Assembly (NCBI GenBank): GCA_037126765.1
Contig: JBBCBC010000030.1
Coordinates: forward strand, 5,986,478-6,050,477
Direction of reading: 5' to 3'
Source: Stenogyne calaminthoides
Lineage: Eukaryota > Streptophyta > Magnoliopsida > Lamiales > Lamiaceae
Length of the DNA stretch: 64,000 nt
A model generated the notes under the pieces. The model saw only the letters and a program-made list of their open reading frames with translations. It did no database searches and was not told where the DNA came from. A program made the position numbers and the translations under genes. Every line of letters starts with the position of its first letter. Within the stretch, counting starts at the first letter, position 1. Positions 21,335 through 34,435 of this stretch are shown piece by piece.

Positions 21335-22658
21335 TCAACAGAGGTTGTTGAATCTCCAATCAAGCCTGACTTCCCCGGGGCCCACGTAGTGCTGACTTGG
21401 CTTCCGGAATGACACGATGTGGCTGCTCACCATGAACGCCGTCACCCGCTCCGATACCCTGATCTCCTCCATCTTCAGCTCGTTCAGCCGCTGCACGTAC
21501 TCCGCCGTGTGCACCAGGTCCCACACCACCCCCACGCCGCCGGGTTTCATCACCCGCACCACCTCCCCCAGCACCCTCATACGCTCGGCTGCGGCGGCGG
21601 CTGTTTTCGTCCCGTACTCCTTCCCCACCGTGTGCACGAACAACGCTGATACCACCACGTCGAAGTAGCTGTCGCTGAACGGCAGCGTTCGAGGGTCCCC
21701 TGGCCTGCGTAATCGAGAAAATCGAGCTTAATTTTAATAGAATTCAACGAGTGCACAACTAATACTGTTCAATTGAAACAACTAATACTATTCAATAAAA
21801 ATCACTAATATTACTGTTCAATATAGCCAACTAATACTGTTTAATGAAAATCACTAATACTGTTTAATGAAAATCACTAATACTGGTCAATAATAACAAC
21901 TAATATTGTTCGGTTAAAATCACTATTTCTGTTCAATGAAAATAGCTAATACTGTTCAATAGGATCAACTAATACTTTTCAATGAAAAGTACTGATACTG
22001 TTCACAGAAAACAACCAATACTATTCAGAAATCACACTAGCAGAGCAAATGGTGTACACAGAAATTTGCTCAAATTCACTAATTTAAAATAAAATTGGAG
22101 CAATTTTGTTTCTGCATCTATATAATACCTGCAAGTGACGTATTCCTGAACGCCTTCAAGGCCGGCGGTTCTGAGGGTGTGGTTCGGGCTGAGTGACACA
22201 TTCCGGGCCGGGGACTGGGCCGGGCTGAGCCCGACGACCCGGCCTGACGACCCTGACTTTTTGAGCTGCAAAGCGACGGCGTTTAGCAGGACGCCGCGGC
22301 CGCAGCCGAGGTCGAGGGCGTGCTTGACGGAGGACCAGTCGGGGACGGAGGAGACGATGCGCTGGGACATTTCCCAGTGGAGGGAGACGGCGGAGTAGAA
22401 GAAGTTAGCCGCCGCGAAGAAGAGGCAGACGGCGGAGAGAGCCGTGACGGAGCCCGTGAATCCCGCCGCGAATCGGGCGGAGGCAGGGCTCTGCAGAAAG
22501 TGCTGCAGGAATAGGCAAATAGGCTCGAAGTAGATGAGGAAGACGACGGACAGAATCGAGAAGCCGACGGCGTTGATTAGGAGGAATAACGGCGTCTGCC
22601 AATCGTCGACGCCGTATATCGCGTAGATCTGCGTCCAATCTCTCCCGGTTTTTCCCAT
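21335..22658 (-). CDS. Membrane-anchored class I SAM-dependent methyltransferase, 299 aa, two exons
   Basis: Exon 1 is 22658-22129 and exon 2 is 21704-21335 on the minus strand. The 424-bp GT/AG intron splits the codon in EYVTC|RPGD, and the joined frame is 300 codons including the stop. The ATG at 22658 opens MGKTGRDWTQIYAIYGVDDW. Two hydrophobic segments follow, at about residues 22-46 (LFLLINAVGFSILSVVFLIY) and 64-90. Motif I is HALDLGCGRGVLLNAVA at about 115-130. Later blocks are LPFSDSYFDVVVSALFVHTV and VLGEVVRVMKPGGVGVVWDL, as in Methyltransf_11 proteins. The two N-terminal membrane spans suggest an integral membrane enzyme with a cytosolic or stromal catalytic domain. The substrate is not evident. 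GC content is well above the surrounding DNA, and no break is seen, so it is probably active. Confidence 0.88.
21755..22030. repeat. Intronic minisatellite, ~22-23 bp period, about 12 units
   Basis: Units are variants of ACTAATACTGTTCAATGAAA, for example AATACTGTTTAATGAAAATC. They repeat through most of the methyltransferase intron (21705-22128). Units vary at several positions, so the array is old. It starts about 50 bp inside the minus-strand acceptor and does not reach the donor. Confidence 0.85.
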
Positions 22659-25409
22659 TTGAATTTTCTCGAAATTCGAACTAGACCTAATTTTGATTTG
22701 TAATCAAGCTGATCTATCCGTTCCTGAAAATCTGCATTTGCGGATTCAAAAAATGGGGAGAAAAAAAGGTGTAACAATAACAGATCGAGAAATTGCAGAG
22801 AATAATTTGGTGATCCCAATAAGAGAGAGAATGGGGAAATGACGATGGATTGATATATTTGTTATAGTGAAAGGAATGTTGGATGTTTGCGTCTTTAATT
22901 TATGTCACGCGGTTTCTGGGATGAAGATTTTTCATTTTTGTTACGAAATGAGAGAATCAAGTTGAAGCTTTTTATCAGTAGAAAAGCAGTGGGACGACTA
23001 GTGAGGTGTGAATTCGGTATTTCAAAGGAAGAAAATAATCGGCGTTTTGCGATTTAAGAATGTGCGTCTCGTTATATAGTGCCTTTTATGGGTCCAATTT
23101 GGTAAGTCAAATTGAATTCGATGGGGGTGGGTTGAAAATTGAAATTGAATTCATCAACTGGTATTAGGATTGCGCATGCTTTAATTTAATTACATAATTT
23201 AAATTTAAGCAATTGCGCATTGCTTTCGATTATATTATTTTAGAATAATTTATTTAACTTTAAGTAATTATTAATTGAAAAAATAACATCGGTTTAGTAT
23301 AAAAAAAAATGCGTGATTCTAAAAATTTTCGTATTTAAAATTGTGATATGCATTAATTTCTGACACCAGTTAAAACAACGTGCTTCCTTCATTTCATAAA
23401 GATTAATTTACAAAATTTTCACACATATTAAAAAAATAAAAATATTATAGCCAAAATATTAAATTTTTACTTTGTTTTCTATTTTATCACCAAAGTTATT
23501 ATAACATTTAATGATATCATTATATGTCTATTTTTTCATTGTATGTCTACTAATTTTAAAAATAAATACAGGTAACAAGGTGCATTAAATAGTGATAAAA
23601 GATGAAAATAATTATTTAATGCTATTTTAAATATGTTAAGTTAATAACAAGTTTATCTTTGTAAGAAAAAATAAATTTATGGTGCGGAGGAAGTATAAGT
23701 AAAGTATATTCATATTTATTTAATAAAAGGATTACAAACTCTCCTTTAAAATTTGTTCATATAATGAAACTCATATCATTGTACTTATAAAGTGATATCA
23801 CTACTCTTATAAATTACTAGTACGTATAACATTTAATAATATGATTTTAGTTTATAAATGTGATTATATCAGTTGATAAAGTTAATACTAATTTATAAGT
23901 ATAATTATATAAATTTCAGATTATAAACAAATTTCAGATATATCTACCCTAAAAGGATTTCATTGATTTTGACTCGTCCCATATGGGGGTGGTTTGGTAA
24001 TGGTATATTGAAAATAAAAATTATTATAGCAGCACATTAATTTTTTACTTTGTTTATTTTATTTTATTTTGCACTAGTATAATATTTAATGATATCATAA
24101 GTCTACTAATTCTTTAGGATATATTAAATGATTAAATTGTATATGCATCCAACTGCACCGTGCACGTATAATGCATTTTAGAATCATACAATTTTTTATA
24201 TTGAAAAGTGCAATTTATTTACATTAAATCATGTAATTATTAATAAAAAAAGTTAGTTGCATGATTCAGTGTAAACAAGTTGCATCTTTTAGTATAATAA
24301 ATTGAATGATTCTAAAACGCACTATAAGTGAACGGTGCATCTGAGTGTACATAATACCCACCCATATTAAATATGAAGAAAAGGAGAAAATAAATATTTA
24401 ATAATATCTTAAAAATATAGTAAGTAAAGATAAATATTTTTTTTGACTGGGTAAGTAAAGATAAATATTAATAACAAGATACATTGAATATAGATAAAAG
24501 ATGAAAATAAATATTTAATGATATCTTAAGTATAATAAGTTAATAACAGGTCTATCTTTGTTTGTGGGAAGGTGAAAATAGAAAACGAATTTACTTTGTG
24601 GGGGCGTAGGAAATAGGAAACGTAAGTTAAGTATATTTATATTTATTTTTAAAAAAATCATTGCAATTGGCTCCTCATGAGTTTATGTATTCCACATTTT
24701 GAGAAATGAAATTTTTTTCCCCAAAATATATTATCATTCATTTCATAATATTGCGATCTACCCAACAACAACAATAATAATTTAATAATAATATTATTTT
24801 ATTCAAAAAATTATTTATAAAAATAAAAATAATAACAAACTCCAATAATAATAATAATAATAATATTAAAATATATAAATAATATAATTTTTTTAATAAT
24901 AATACTATATCTCAATAAATGTAAATTAAAGCGAATTCTTAATAATATTTTAATAAAAGTAAAATAAAAATATTATTATTTAATAATATATTATTAATAA
25001 TAAAAAATATTAAAAATATATATAATGTTATTATTAACTCATACTTTCAACAATAATTAAAAAAAATTAATATATATTTATATATGTTTACTACAATTAT
25101 ATATTATTATAATAAACATAATAATAATATTATTTTTATAATTATAAAAAATATTATTTTAAAAAATATATATTAAAAAGCTAAAAATAATAATAGTAAT
25201 ATTAAAGTATAATTAATAATTATTAATAATAATTTTAAACAGATTCACTTATACTTATATTTCATTCCTAGGTCATACCAATTATAAGAATGATTATTCT
25301 TATATCATTTCATTCAGACCTTCATTATTCTATTCATTAATTCATTTCATTCGGGCGCAATTCCATTCAGTCATACCAATCATGCATTTAAGGTAAAAAA
25401 TACTGGCAT
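22659..25409. other. Methyltransferase promoter region and AT-rich intergenic DNA
   Basis: 22659-23100 is the upstream region of the minus-strand gene; no clear TATA box could be chosen. 23745-23945 is a family Q fold-back copy. 24138-24352 is a family T MITE. 24770-25240 is almost pure A/T with AAT and ATA microsatellite runs. No genes seen. Confidence 0.55.
24138..24352. mobile_element. MITE family T, copy 1
   Basis: The left end reads TGCATCCAACTGCACCGTGC then ATAATGCATTTTAGAATCAT. The right end is the inverse (ATGATTCTAAAACGCACTAT then GTGCATCTGAGTGTACAT). Internal words TATATTGAAAAGTGCAA and AGTGTAAACAAGTTGCAT recur in copies at 46505-46732 and 51395-51598. Non-coding; ends are approximate and no target duplication was confirmed. 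Confidence 0.65.
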
Positions 25410-27905
25410 TTTGAAATTGTATTTCATCATTTTTATCGAAAATACTGGACTTATGAGTTTTGTGACGTCCAAAATAGGGAAATGTTTATTTGGATTCAAA
25501 TTTGGTGATGTAAACATAATTATCTTTTACATCGTTGGATTATATTGTGGATGTGTGTGATCCAATAGTTAGGATAAAGTACAACATCTAATTCCTTCCA
25601 TGTTTATTTAAGGGTCAGTTTTAATTTACAGATTTAACTATGGATTTCAGATTTTATGGTAAAAAATCATTGACATTATTTGGATGGTTATAATGGATTT
25701 AGAATTTATAGACCTTATTCTGAATTGTTCTTTCTAAGTAATTTGAAAATTAATTCTCTTCTAAATTAAGCTAATCATCAATCAATGCTCTAAAAACAAG
25801 TAATCGTGTTTCATATTAAAAGGATTTGAACGGTCAAATTAAATTCCTGATTGTAAATTCACTTTAAAGATATTTGAATGGGCTCATTTGAAATTATCAG
25901 CCGACAATATGACCGAATCTATGAGTTGATGGTAGAACAAATGGCAATTTATTGTGGAAGATTTTATTTTTATTATTTTTATAATTTGGTTATGCAAACT
26001 TTGAAAAGCTGGACCAGAACTACCGCAAATCAAGGCCCAAATTTAGTCAAAAGCCAAAACTAATTCTTTTGCCAAAGTTAAATTATTATTATTCGATAAT
26101 GTTATTTGACCGAGTTTAATTTGATTCAAAAGATGCTTAAAAAACTGAATGAGATGAAATGTAAGATTTAGTTTTCATTCTTAAATTATATGATATTTAA
26201 TTCAGTATTTCTTTATATTTATATTATAGAACAATTATCCATAATTATTATCGATTTTTCTCTATTTATCATCGAGATACAGCTCGGGAAACAAATTAGG
26301 ATCTATATTCTAGTATTATAAATAGGGATTTTATGATTTATTGTGAGACACCTTTAAATATTGAATACAATTATGTAGTCCCATCCCTGCGCAACATAGA
26401 ACGCCCTGCATTGAAAACCTTAATTTTAAAAAAAAAAGGTGTACGAATTAATAGTAACTTCTACTTACTGCCTTACTGCACGTAGTTTTAATGCAGTTGC
26501 TAATTTTAAAAGAAATCGTAACTCATATTTTAATAGGTAATTTAACTTTTGGCAGCATTTTTAATTTTAGTAACTTATTAAAGAAATCGTAAACACGCAT
26601 AAACTCTTGAGCAATTTTGTCGCAAACAAACTATAGAAAATTTGATTAGTAACTCATTCCACCTTTTACTATTTTAGATGTAATAGTCGTTCAATTTCCT
26701 TTTATACATGTTTCTTATTTATGCAAAAGAGATTTTAAACTTTATTTGTTACAAATTAAACTCAAATCGCTTTAATTTAATAATCTATTAAGAATAAGAG
26801 TCACTCTCATGTGCTCCCTATGCACCAATTCAAATTAGTGCAATTTGATTCAATTTTAATTTGGATGAACTATACATTCTAAACCTTAACCCATAAACAA
26901 TTAACCCTAAATCATATATGAACCATTAGAGTCGGGTGAACCATAAATCACTTGGGCCGAATTTGGGTCCAGGTCGAAAAAAAAAAACTTAAACTGAAAT
27001 TAAAGTTAAAAGAAAGTTGAAATAAAAAAAAATTTAAAACAGAAAAAAAAACTTCTAAAATTAAATTGCATCAAATATGCATAGAAATTTATTTATTTGG
27101 GTAAAAGATTTAATAATGTCTTTTTTTTTTTTCAGCAGATTTGGAGCTTTTTCTCCGTAAAAAACTAACGGATTTAAAGATAAAGTTAATTGAAAATAAA
27201 TAATAGTAAAATTAAATTAAATATGAAAAATAAAATAAAAATAGTTAAAATCTGAAAAATTAATAAAATAATTGTATAAACTATATAAATAAATAATTGA
27301 AAAATGATTAAAATTAATTTTTTAAACAAATCGAATCCAAAATTCAAGCATGTGAAGAATGAATCCAAATGGCACCAGTACCCAAATTGCTTCCAAAATT
27401 GAATCCAGATTGTATCCAAATCACTCATATCGACACATTCAAAATTGCACAAGAAATCCGACAGAAATTTCGAAGATGAAGAAAATCACAATAAACGATT
27501 TCAACACCAAAGGAACCAAAAATCCATTTAAAAGCGGAAATTCTCATAAAATACGCATGGAAATTTACCAAGAATTGGAGATGCCATTGTTTTTGTACGC
27601 AGAAGACGACTTTTAGTTATAAAATGTAGATTTAATTATATTATGTTTATATAATTTTCAAATTTAATCTTTTCAATCTTTAAAAAAAGTATATATTGCA
27701 ATTAATATTGCAATTTACCTGTTATGTTTATATAATTTTCAAATTTAATCTTTTCAATCTTTAAAAAAAGTATATATTGCAATTAATATTGCAATTGATA
27801 TGTGTGTTTGTTTGTTGGTTTTTTTTTTTATATTTTTAGTTGGTTCGAATTTTTTTAAAGATTTTAATTTACATCCAGTTCTATAATTTATATTATTCTT
27901 TTATT
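25410..27905 (+). repeat. Direct duplication A, copy 1 (shorter)
   Basis: Blocks at 25775-26195, 26225-26620, 26990-27120 and 27130-27900 match 30190-30620, 30660-31100, 31637-31790 and 31905-32700 almost base for base. Between them the copies differ by abrupt deletions or replaced stretches. A 61-codon frame at 25878-26063 (starting MGSFEIISRQYDRIYEL) is identical in protein at 30299-30484, with one silent base change. I do not recognise it and do not claim it as a gene. Within 27719-27780 about 65 bp is repeated in tandem (TTATATAATTTTCAAATTTA word); copy 2 has only one unit. Confidence 0.8.
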
Positions 27906-29724
27906 TTCATATAAATCATTATTTGGATTGAAATATTTATATATATATGTTGGGAAATTTATAGTTTTGATAAAAGTTTCAGAAACATCGTGTAAAGGTG
28001 AATATGTTTATATTAGTTTTAGAATACCGGTTATAATGTATAGAACAAATGTAGATAGGTCAATATTGAGGGAACCTCAATATGTATACATCGAATTGAA
28101 AATATGCTATGATCACCAGAGACAACGGTATTTAAATAAAAATATCGGATGATTGGCTCCCGGAAGATATTAAATTTGATATTATTTATCGGTCGACTGA
28201 AAATGATGTTTCACCTAATCAAATATTATTTGGAATAGGGATTTGATCTTTTCTCTCTCTATATAAAATACAAGTTCACGCTTTTCGGATTCTCAAGCAC
28301 GCCACATCAATCCGCAAACCTACCTAATATAGCACGAAATTCAAATTGTTTCCAACGGCTCTTTGATTTCAAGGTCTATAAATATGGGAATTTGAAACAC
28401 GGAATATGAACAATCAAGAAGATCAACAATTATCGATTTTATACGAAGAACACGATCAAGAAGATTATTTTATTAAGTGTTCATCCCAAGTTCTTATAGA
28501 AATCTTTTCATTAGGCTACCTTAAAATGAAAATATTTCATAGTTGGAACCAAAAAATATCCAAAAAATTAGGAGTTGATGATCAACTAGGGTTTCTAGTT
28601 ACGATTTACCGGGATCATGAGAACTCCTTAAATATCTGTCGATTGTCTTTGTGTTGAACTTAAAATAAGTTATGGTGCCCATTTTATAATCGAAATTTTT
28701 TTGCCCTTGTCTACCACCACAAATACATATTCTAAGTTGAAATCACCTAGCATTTATAATCATTATCATTCATTTATAAAAACATTATTATAAAAATTTA
28801 GCTTAAAAACAATAATAATTATTTTTTAATAATAATATAATTTTATTCAAAAATTTATTTATAAAAATAAAATATATCATTTTAACCTTCTTAAAACTCA
28901 TTCATTTTAATAATGTAATAATCAATCAATAATATTAAAATAATAATTCATAATATAATAATTTTTTTTTATTTATGGAAAAAAGGAAATAATACTAAAG
29001 AATATTAATGAAAACAATGGATAAGGTAATAATAATAAAATATTTAAAATAATATAATAAAGTTTTTTAATAATAATACTATTAAACAAGCCGAGAACTC
29101 AATAAAATAAAATATACAAAAAATATATATAATATTATTTATGAAAAATTTTGTTCTTGAGCCTTTACGAGTTCGATTTAATAATATAAGGTAAAAAAAA
29201 GGCAAATTGAAAAATATTATCATAATATATATACTTATTAGAGAAATCAAATATTAAATATTTAATTATCAAAATATTATCAAAATATATTAATAATATA
29301 TATTTTATATATTATTTAAAAATATATTAAAAATTTTTAAAAAAAGGAAAAAAATATTATTTTAATATTAAAAATATATATAATTAAAATAATAATAATA
29401 ATTTTAAATTATAATTAATAATAATTTAATTCTTAACGTAAATTGAAACCTTTCGAGGGAAAAATCGAGGAATTTAAAATTTTGAAAATCATCAAAAGAT
29501 CACCTATACTTATTCTTAATGATTCAATTAATTATTTCATGAAATTCATTCGTAAGAAAATAGAGGTTTTACAAAATCATCTAAACCATTCGAGACATGA
29601 ACACCTTATTCGAACAACGATTAACAAGAAGGGATTCATTTCCTTTCGGTTTCAAAAATAATCAGACGAGTTTTATCTAATAAAGGAAATTGTATTTCAT
29701 TTTTTCGAGGAATCAAAAATAGTT
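27906..29724. other. AT-rich spacer between duplication A copies
   Basis: Mostly A/T with AAT repeats (28740-29440). A frame at 28406-28657 (84 codons, start MNNQEDQQLSILYEEHDQED) contains SSQVLIEIFSLGYLKMKIFHS, which faintly recalls an F-box helix pattern; it is too weak to call. A 72-codon frame at 29443-29661 has no recognisable product. No supported gene. Confidence 0.45.
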
Positions 29725-32700
29725 CTTGACTTTTGAAATTGTATTTCATCAAAAATAAGCAGGGAAAAAATGAATCTTTTGATGGTTCGTACCTACCCCT
29801 GAGAAATGAGTTTTTGTCATGGATGAAAAGAAACGTCCAAAAAGATAAATTTGGATAATCAAATTTTTTGATGTATGGAGACAAAAGGGAAATGATTTGT
29901 TTTTGGATTCAAACCCTTGTTTTTTTACAAAGGAGGTCAGTTTTAATGGATTACATATTTGAAGATTTAATTTATGGATTTCATGTTTTTTTAATTCTGA
30001 AACACAACCTTTCGGTTTCACAATTTTTGCGACCATTAATGTTGAGTTCTCGAAAATTTCATTTATGGTTAAACATTATTTGGATGGTTAAAATGGATTT
30101 AGAAATTTACTTAGACCTTATTCTGAATTGTTCTTTCTAAGTAATTTGAAAATTAATTCTCATGGTTATAAATATTCTAAATTGGATGACTAATCATCAA
30201 TCAATGCTCTAAAAACAAGAAATCGTGTTTCATATTAAAAGGATTTGAACGGTCAAATTAAATTCTGATTTTAAATTACAACTGTAAACTTTATTTGAAT
30301 GGGCTCATTTGAAATTATCAGCCGACAATATGACCGAATCTATGAGTTGATGGTAGAACAAATGGCTATTTATTGTGGAAGATTTTATTTTTATTATTTT
30401 TATAATTTGGTTATGCAAACTTTGAAAAGCTGGACCAGAACTACCGCAAATCAAGGCCCAAATTTAGTCAAAAGCCAAAACTAATTCTTTTGCCAAAGTT
30501 AAATTATTATTATTCGATAATGTTATTTGACCGAGTTTAATTTGATTCAAAAGATGCTTAAAAAACTGAATGAGATGAAATGTAAGATTTAGTTTTCATT
30601 CTTAAATTATATTTATTTAAATTAGCAAGCGGTTATGATATTTAATTCAGTAACAATATTTATATTATAGAACAATTATCCATAATTATTATCGATTTTT
30701 CTCTATTTATCATCGAGATACAGCTCGGGAAACAAATTAGGATCTATATTCTAGTATTATAAATAGGGATTTTATGATTTATTGTGAGACACCTTTAAAT
30801 ATTGAATACAATTATGTAGTCCCATCCCTGCGCAACATAGAACGCCTGCATCGAAAACCTTAATTAAAAAAAAAAATGGTGTACGAATTAATAGTAACTT
30901 CTACTTACTGCCTTACTGCACGTAGTTTTAATACAGTTGCTAATTTTAAAAGAAATCGTAACTCATATTTTAATAGGTAATTTAATTTGGCAGCATTTTT
31001 AATTTTAGTAACTTATTAAAAAAACACCTAAAATGATTGATGGATTGTTCTTTAGTAACTTATTAAAACGCATAAACTCTTTGAGCAATTTTGTCGCAAA
31101 CAAACTATAGAAAATTTGATTAGTAACTCATTCCACCTTTTACTATTTTAGATGTAATAGTCGTTCAATTTCCTTTTATACATGTTTCTTATTTATGCAA
31201 AAAGAGATTTTAAACTTTATTTTTACAAATTTCAATTGGTTCAAAGACCTTTATGTGTTTTTAATTAAACTCAAACTCTTTTTTTAATTTAATAATCTAT
31301 TAAGAATAAGGAGAAGTGTCTTACCGATTTGAAAAAGCAATCCTTGCCCGTGGTGGTAAAGGAAATTGAAATTAAATAAAATGATTTGATTGAAATTTTA
31401 AATTTGGATAGGAAATAAACGGAATATACATTCTAAACCTTAACCCATAAACAATTTAAGCCTTTTAAATCATATACGAACCATATCAAGATATCTAAGG
31501 CGATAATTCAAATCGCTAAAAAACTTAGGGAATAGAGACTACTATTAAGCGGTAACACTTATAAATCGAAAGAATCGATTAGGGATAAGGAAGATCAGTT
31601 GAACTTGAAATTTGGTCTATGAAAAAAAAAAAAAAAACTTAAAAAAAATTAAAAAAATAAAATTAAAATAAAAAAAAAAAAATTTAAAACAGAAAAAAAA
31701 ACTTCTAAAATTAAATTGCATCAAATTGATTTTGATTTGGTGCAAATGGACGGGGTACATGTATTAATTGCTACAAAAAATTTATTTATTTATTTGGGTA
31801 ACTGGATTCTAATCTTTTCAAAGCGGTTGATCTTCCAAAATCCCATCTTTAAAGGTTCATCAAAAAATGTTTTTCCAAATCCTTGATTGCAAAATGGTCC
31901 TTTTGATGCAGATTTGGTCCCATAGCTTTTTCTCCGTAAAAAACTAACGGATTTAAGTGAGTGTATTACACACAGTTAAGTAGAAACCTGAAAATTTAAA
32001 TAATAATAGTAAAATTAAATTAAATATGAAAAATAAAATAAAAATAGTTAAAATCTGAAAAATTAAGTAAAATAATTGTATAAACTATATAAATCAATTA
32101 ATAATATGAAAAATAGGTAAAAGAATTAAAATTAATTTTTTTTAAACAAATCGAATCCAAAATTCAAGCATGTGAAGAATGAATCCAAATGGCACCAGTA
32201 CCCAAATTGCTTCCAAAATTGAATCCAGATTGTATCCAAATCACACTCATATCGACACATTCAAAATTGCACAAGAAATCCGACAGAAATTTCGAAGATG
32301 AAGAAAATCACACCATAAACGATTTCAACACCAAAGAAACCAAAAATCCATTTAAAAGCGGAAACATTACTCTCATAAAATACGCATTGGAAATTTACCA
32401 AGAATTGGAGATGCCATTGTTTTGTACGCAGAAGACGACTTTTAGTTATAAAATGTAGATTTAATTATATTATGTTTATATGATTTTCAAATTTAATCTT
32501 TTCAATCTTTAAAAAAAGTATATATTGCAATTAATATTGCAATTTACCTGTGTGTGTGTTTGTTTGTTATATCCTTTTGTTTTTATTATTTTTAGTTGGT
32601 TCGAATTTTTTTAAAGATTTTAATTTACATCCAGTTTTATCTATAATTTATATTATTCTTTTATTTTCATATAAATCATTATTTGGATTGAAATATTTTT
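29725..32700 (+). repeat. Direct duplication A, copy 2 (longer)
   Basis: Second copy of 25410-27905 in the same orientation, about 0.5 kb longer. Extra stretches include about 29760-29890, 30000-30060, 31320-31380, 31490-31620, 31725-31780 and 31800-31900. None of the open frames (for example 32189-32458) is convincingly coding. Confidence 0.8.
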
Positions 32701-33918
32701 ATATATATATATATTAGAATTTTAGAATTTATTTGATTAAATATTTTTTAAAATTCATTTTCATCCAGGTTTAAACTAACGGATGAGACCAAAAGTGCTG
32801 TTGGTTAAAAAAAAATGACCATTTTAAAACATTGTGACCAAACTTATCAATGTTTTGGATCTGTTGGAATATCTTTTAATGAAAACTTTGACATCGAGCA
32901 AAAAATCCCCAATGATGTCAAATGGAAACTTTATCTTTTCAAGATCAAAGAGAGAGAGGATTAAATCGGAAGACCGAGGATCATTTGTTTTTAAATTATT
33001 TATGTTTTTTCAAAAATATAAGACAAAAATCTCATTGTCTTCGATTATGTGCTCTTTCTTTGTTCTATATTTATCAAGCGTGTTTTGGTTTTCTCGGGTG
33101 TTTTGGTTTTTTAAAGAGTTTTGATAAAAGTAATAGCACACATTGGATATTGATGGATATTTTAGAAGGCAAGTAATGTAGAGGCGTAGCCTCTATATAA
33201 TACTAACTCGATCTAGTCGGATATTTTAAGGTTTTCGGAATACTTGAATATCGGATTTATGGGAATAGTGATTAGAAAAGAATTGTTTATTAGTATTTTA
33301 TTGTGATAAACGTCTAGATCCGAAAAGAAGAATGTAAAGTTGATGGGTAAGTTGGGCGACAATTAAGGGATTTAGAAATAGTTGTTTATTAATATTTTAT
33401 GTGATCAAAAAGCTCTTTTGATTTAAAAGTCTATGTATTTTTTTTAGGAAAAAAACCTAAAAAGATTTTGAAGACGAAAAAAATAAAATAAGTTAAAAAC
33501 CTAGAAAAGATTTCATAGTTGAGTTAGGTTAAGGATAAGTTATTTACGGATTTGGGTTGAAATTTTCTGGAACTAACACATAAAACTAAGTTACGGTTGG
33601 TTTAAGTTGGTTTTTCTGGATAATTGATTATGAAGCACGCGCGTGTTTAAAATGCTACATATTCCTACCTAATTTAGATTTTTAACATTTCGTCCCTTTT
33701 TACCCAACTTAAATTCGATTTAATAAGCGTATTAAATTTGCACCGTCATACTCATTCTAAAGCTCAACAGTAAAGGATAATAATATTATTGATGCTAAAA
33801 AATTAAATAATTTTTTTAATGATCAAATATTCTTCATACTAACTAACTTTTATTTATACTAGTAAATTTGAAAATTCCAACTTATTTTCAAAAGACTGGA
33901 TTAAGAAAATTTAAGAAA
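32697..33918 (+). repeat. Direct duplication B, copy 1 (longer)
   Basis: Shares with 34436-35005, in the same order: TATATTAGAATTTTAGAATT, AATGTAGAGGCGTAGCCT, GATTATGAAGCACGCGCGTG, TTTAACATTTCGTCCC and TTGCACCGTCATACTCATTC. Copy 1 is about 1.2 kb and copy 2 about 0.57 kb, the difference being internal deletion in copy 2 or gain in copy 1. No gene recognised. Confidence 0.75.
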
Positions 33919-34435
33919 ATAAATATTTAAATTATGATAAAAAGATAACTTATTTTTATCTAGATAGAACTGGAGTTCGAAACAATGCAAAATGAAAGGA
34001 TGGAAGATTTTGTATGGATTTGAAGCGGTAATATTCAAATGAATAAAATATTATCACTATCTTCAAAAGAAGATAATGGAGGAAAGTGAAATTAAAGCCA
34101 AATATTTGCAACTCCATTCATAGAACACAGCAAGAAATACACACATATATTCAAAATATCTAAGCACAAATCTTTAAAAAATCCTTTTATCATTTTAAAT
34201 CTACTAGTTAAAAAAAACAAACCTTACCCAAATCGGTTTGATAAAAACAGGTGAAAATCAGAACATCTAGCAATCCCGAAAGGGAGGGTAGGCAATTATG
34301 AGGGAGATAAGTCCCGTTTGAGTGTGAACTCGATAAACATCTATAATTATTGAATAGTGAAAAATACATTCAAAAAAAAATAAAAATTAAATCACCTCCC
34401 ATTTAGAAAAAATCGGTTTTTTAAAACCATCAAGT

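Noticed and set aside
21417..22514. Plus-strand open frames across the methyltransferase gene (21417-21668, 22177-22398, 22320-22514)
   Set aside because: They are antisense shadows of the GC-rich minus-strand exons and show no domain.
22577..22819. Minus-strand 80-codon frame with a hydrophobic start upstream of the methyltransferase
   Set aside because: It overlaps the real exon in another frame and does not begin with ATG.
25878..26063. 61-codon frame (also at 30299-30484) as a conserved gene
   Set aside because: Identity reflects recent duplication of the DNA. No recognised motif, promoter or codon-level conservation (only one base differs).
28406..28657. Possible F-box gene
   Set aside because: Only a faint hydrophobic pattern; the frame is short and in low-complexity AT DNA.
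28740..29660. Organellar DNA insertion in the AT-rich region
   Set aside because: No plastid or mitochondrial gene could be recognised in any frame.
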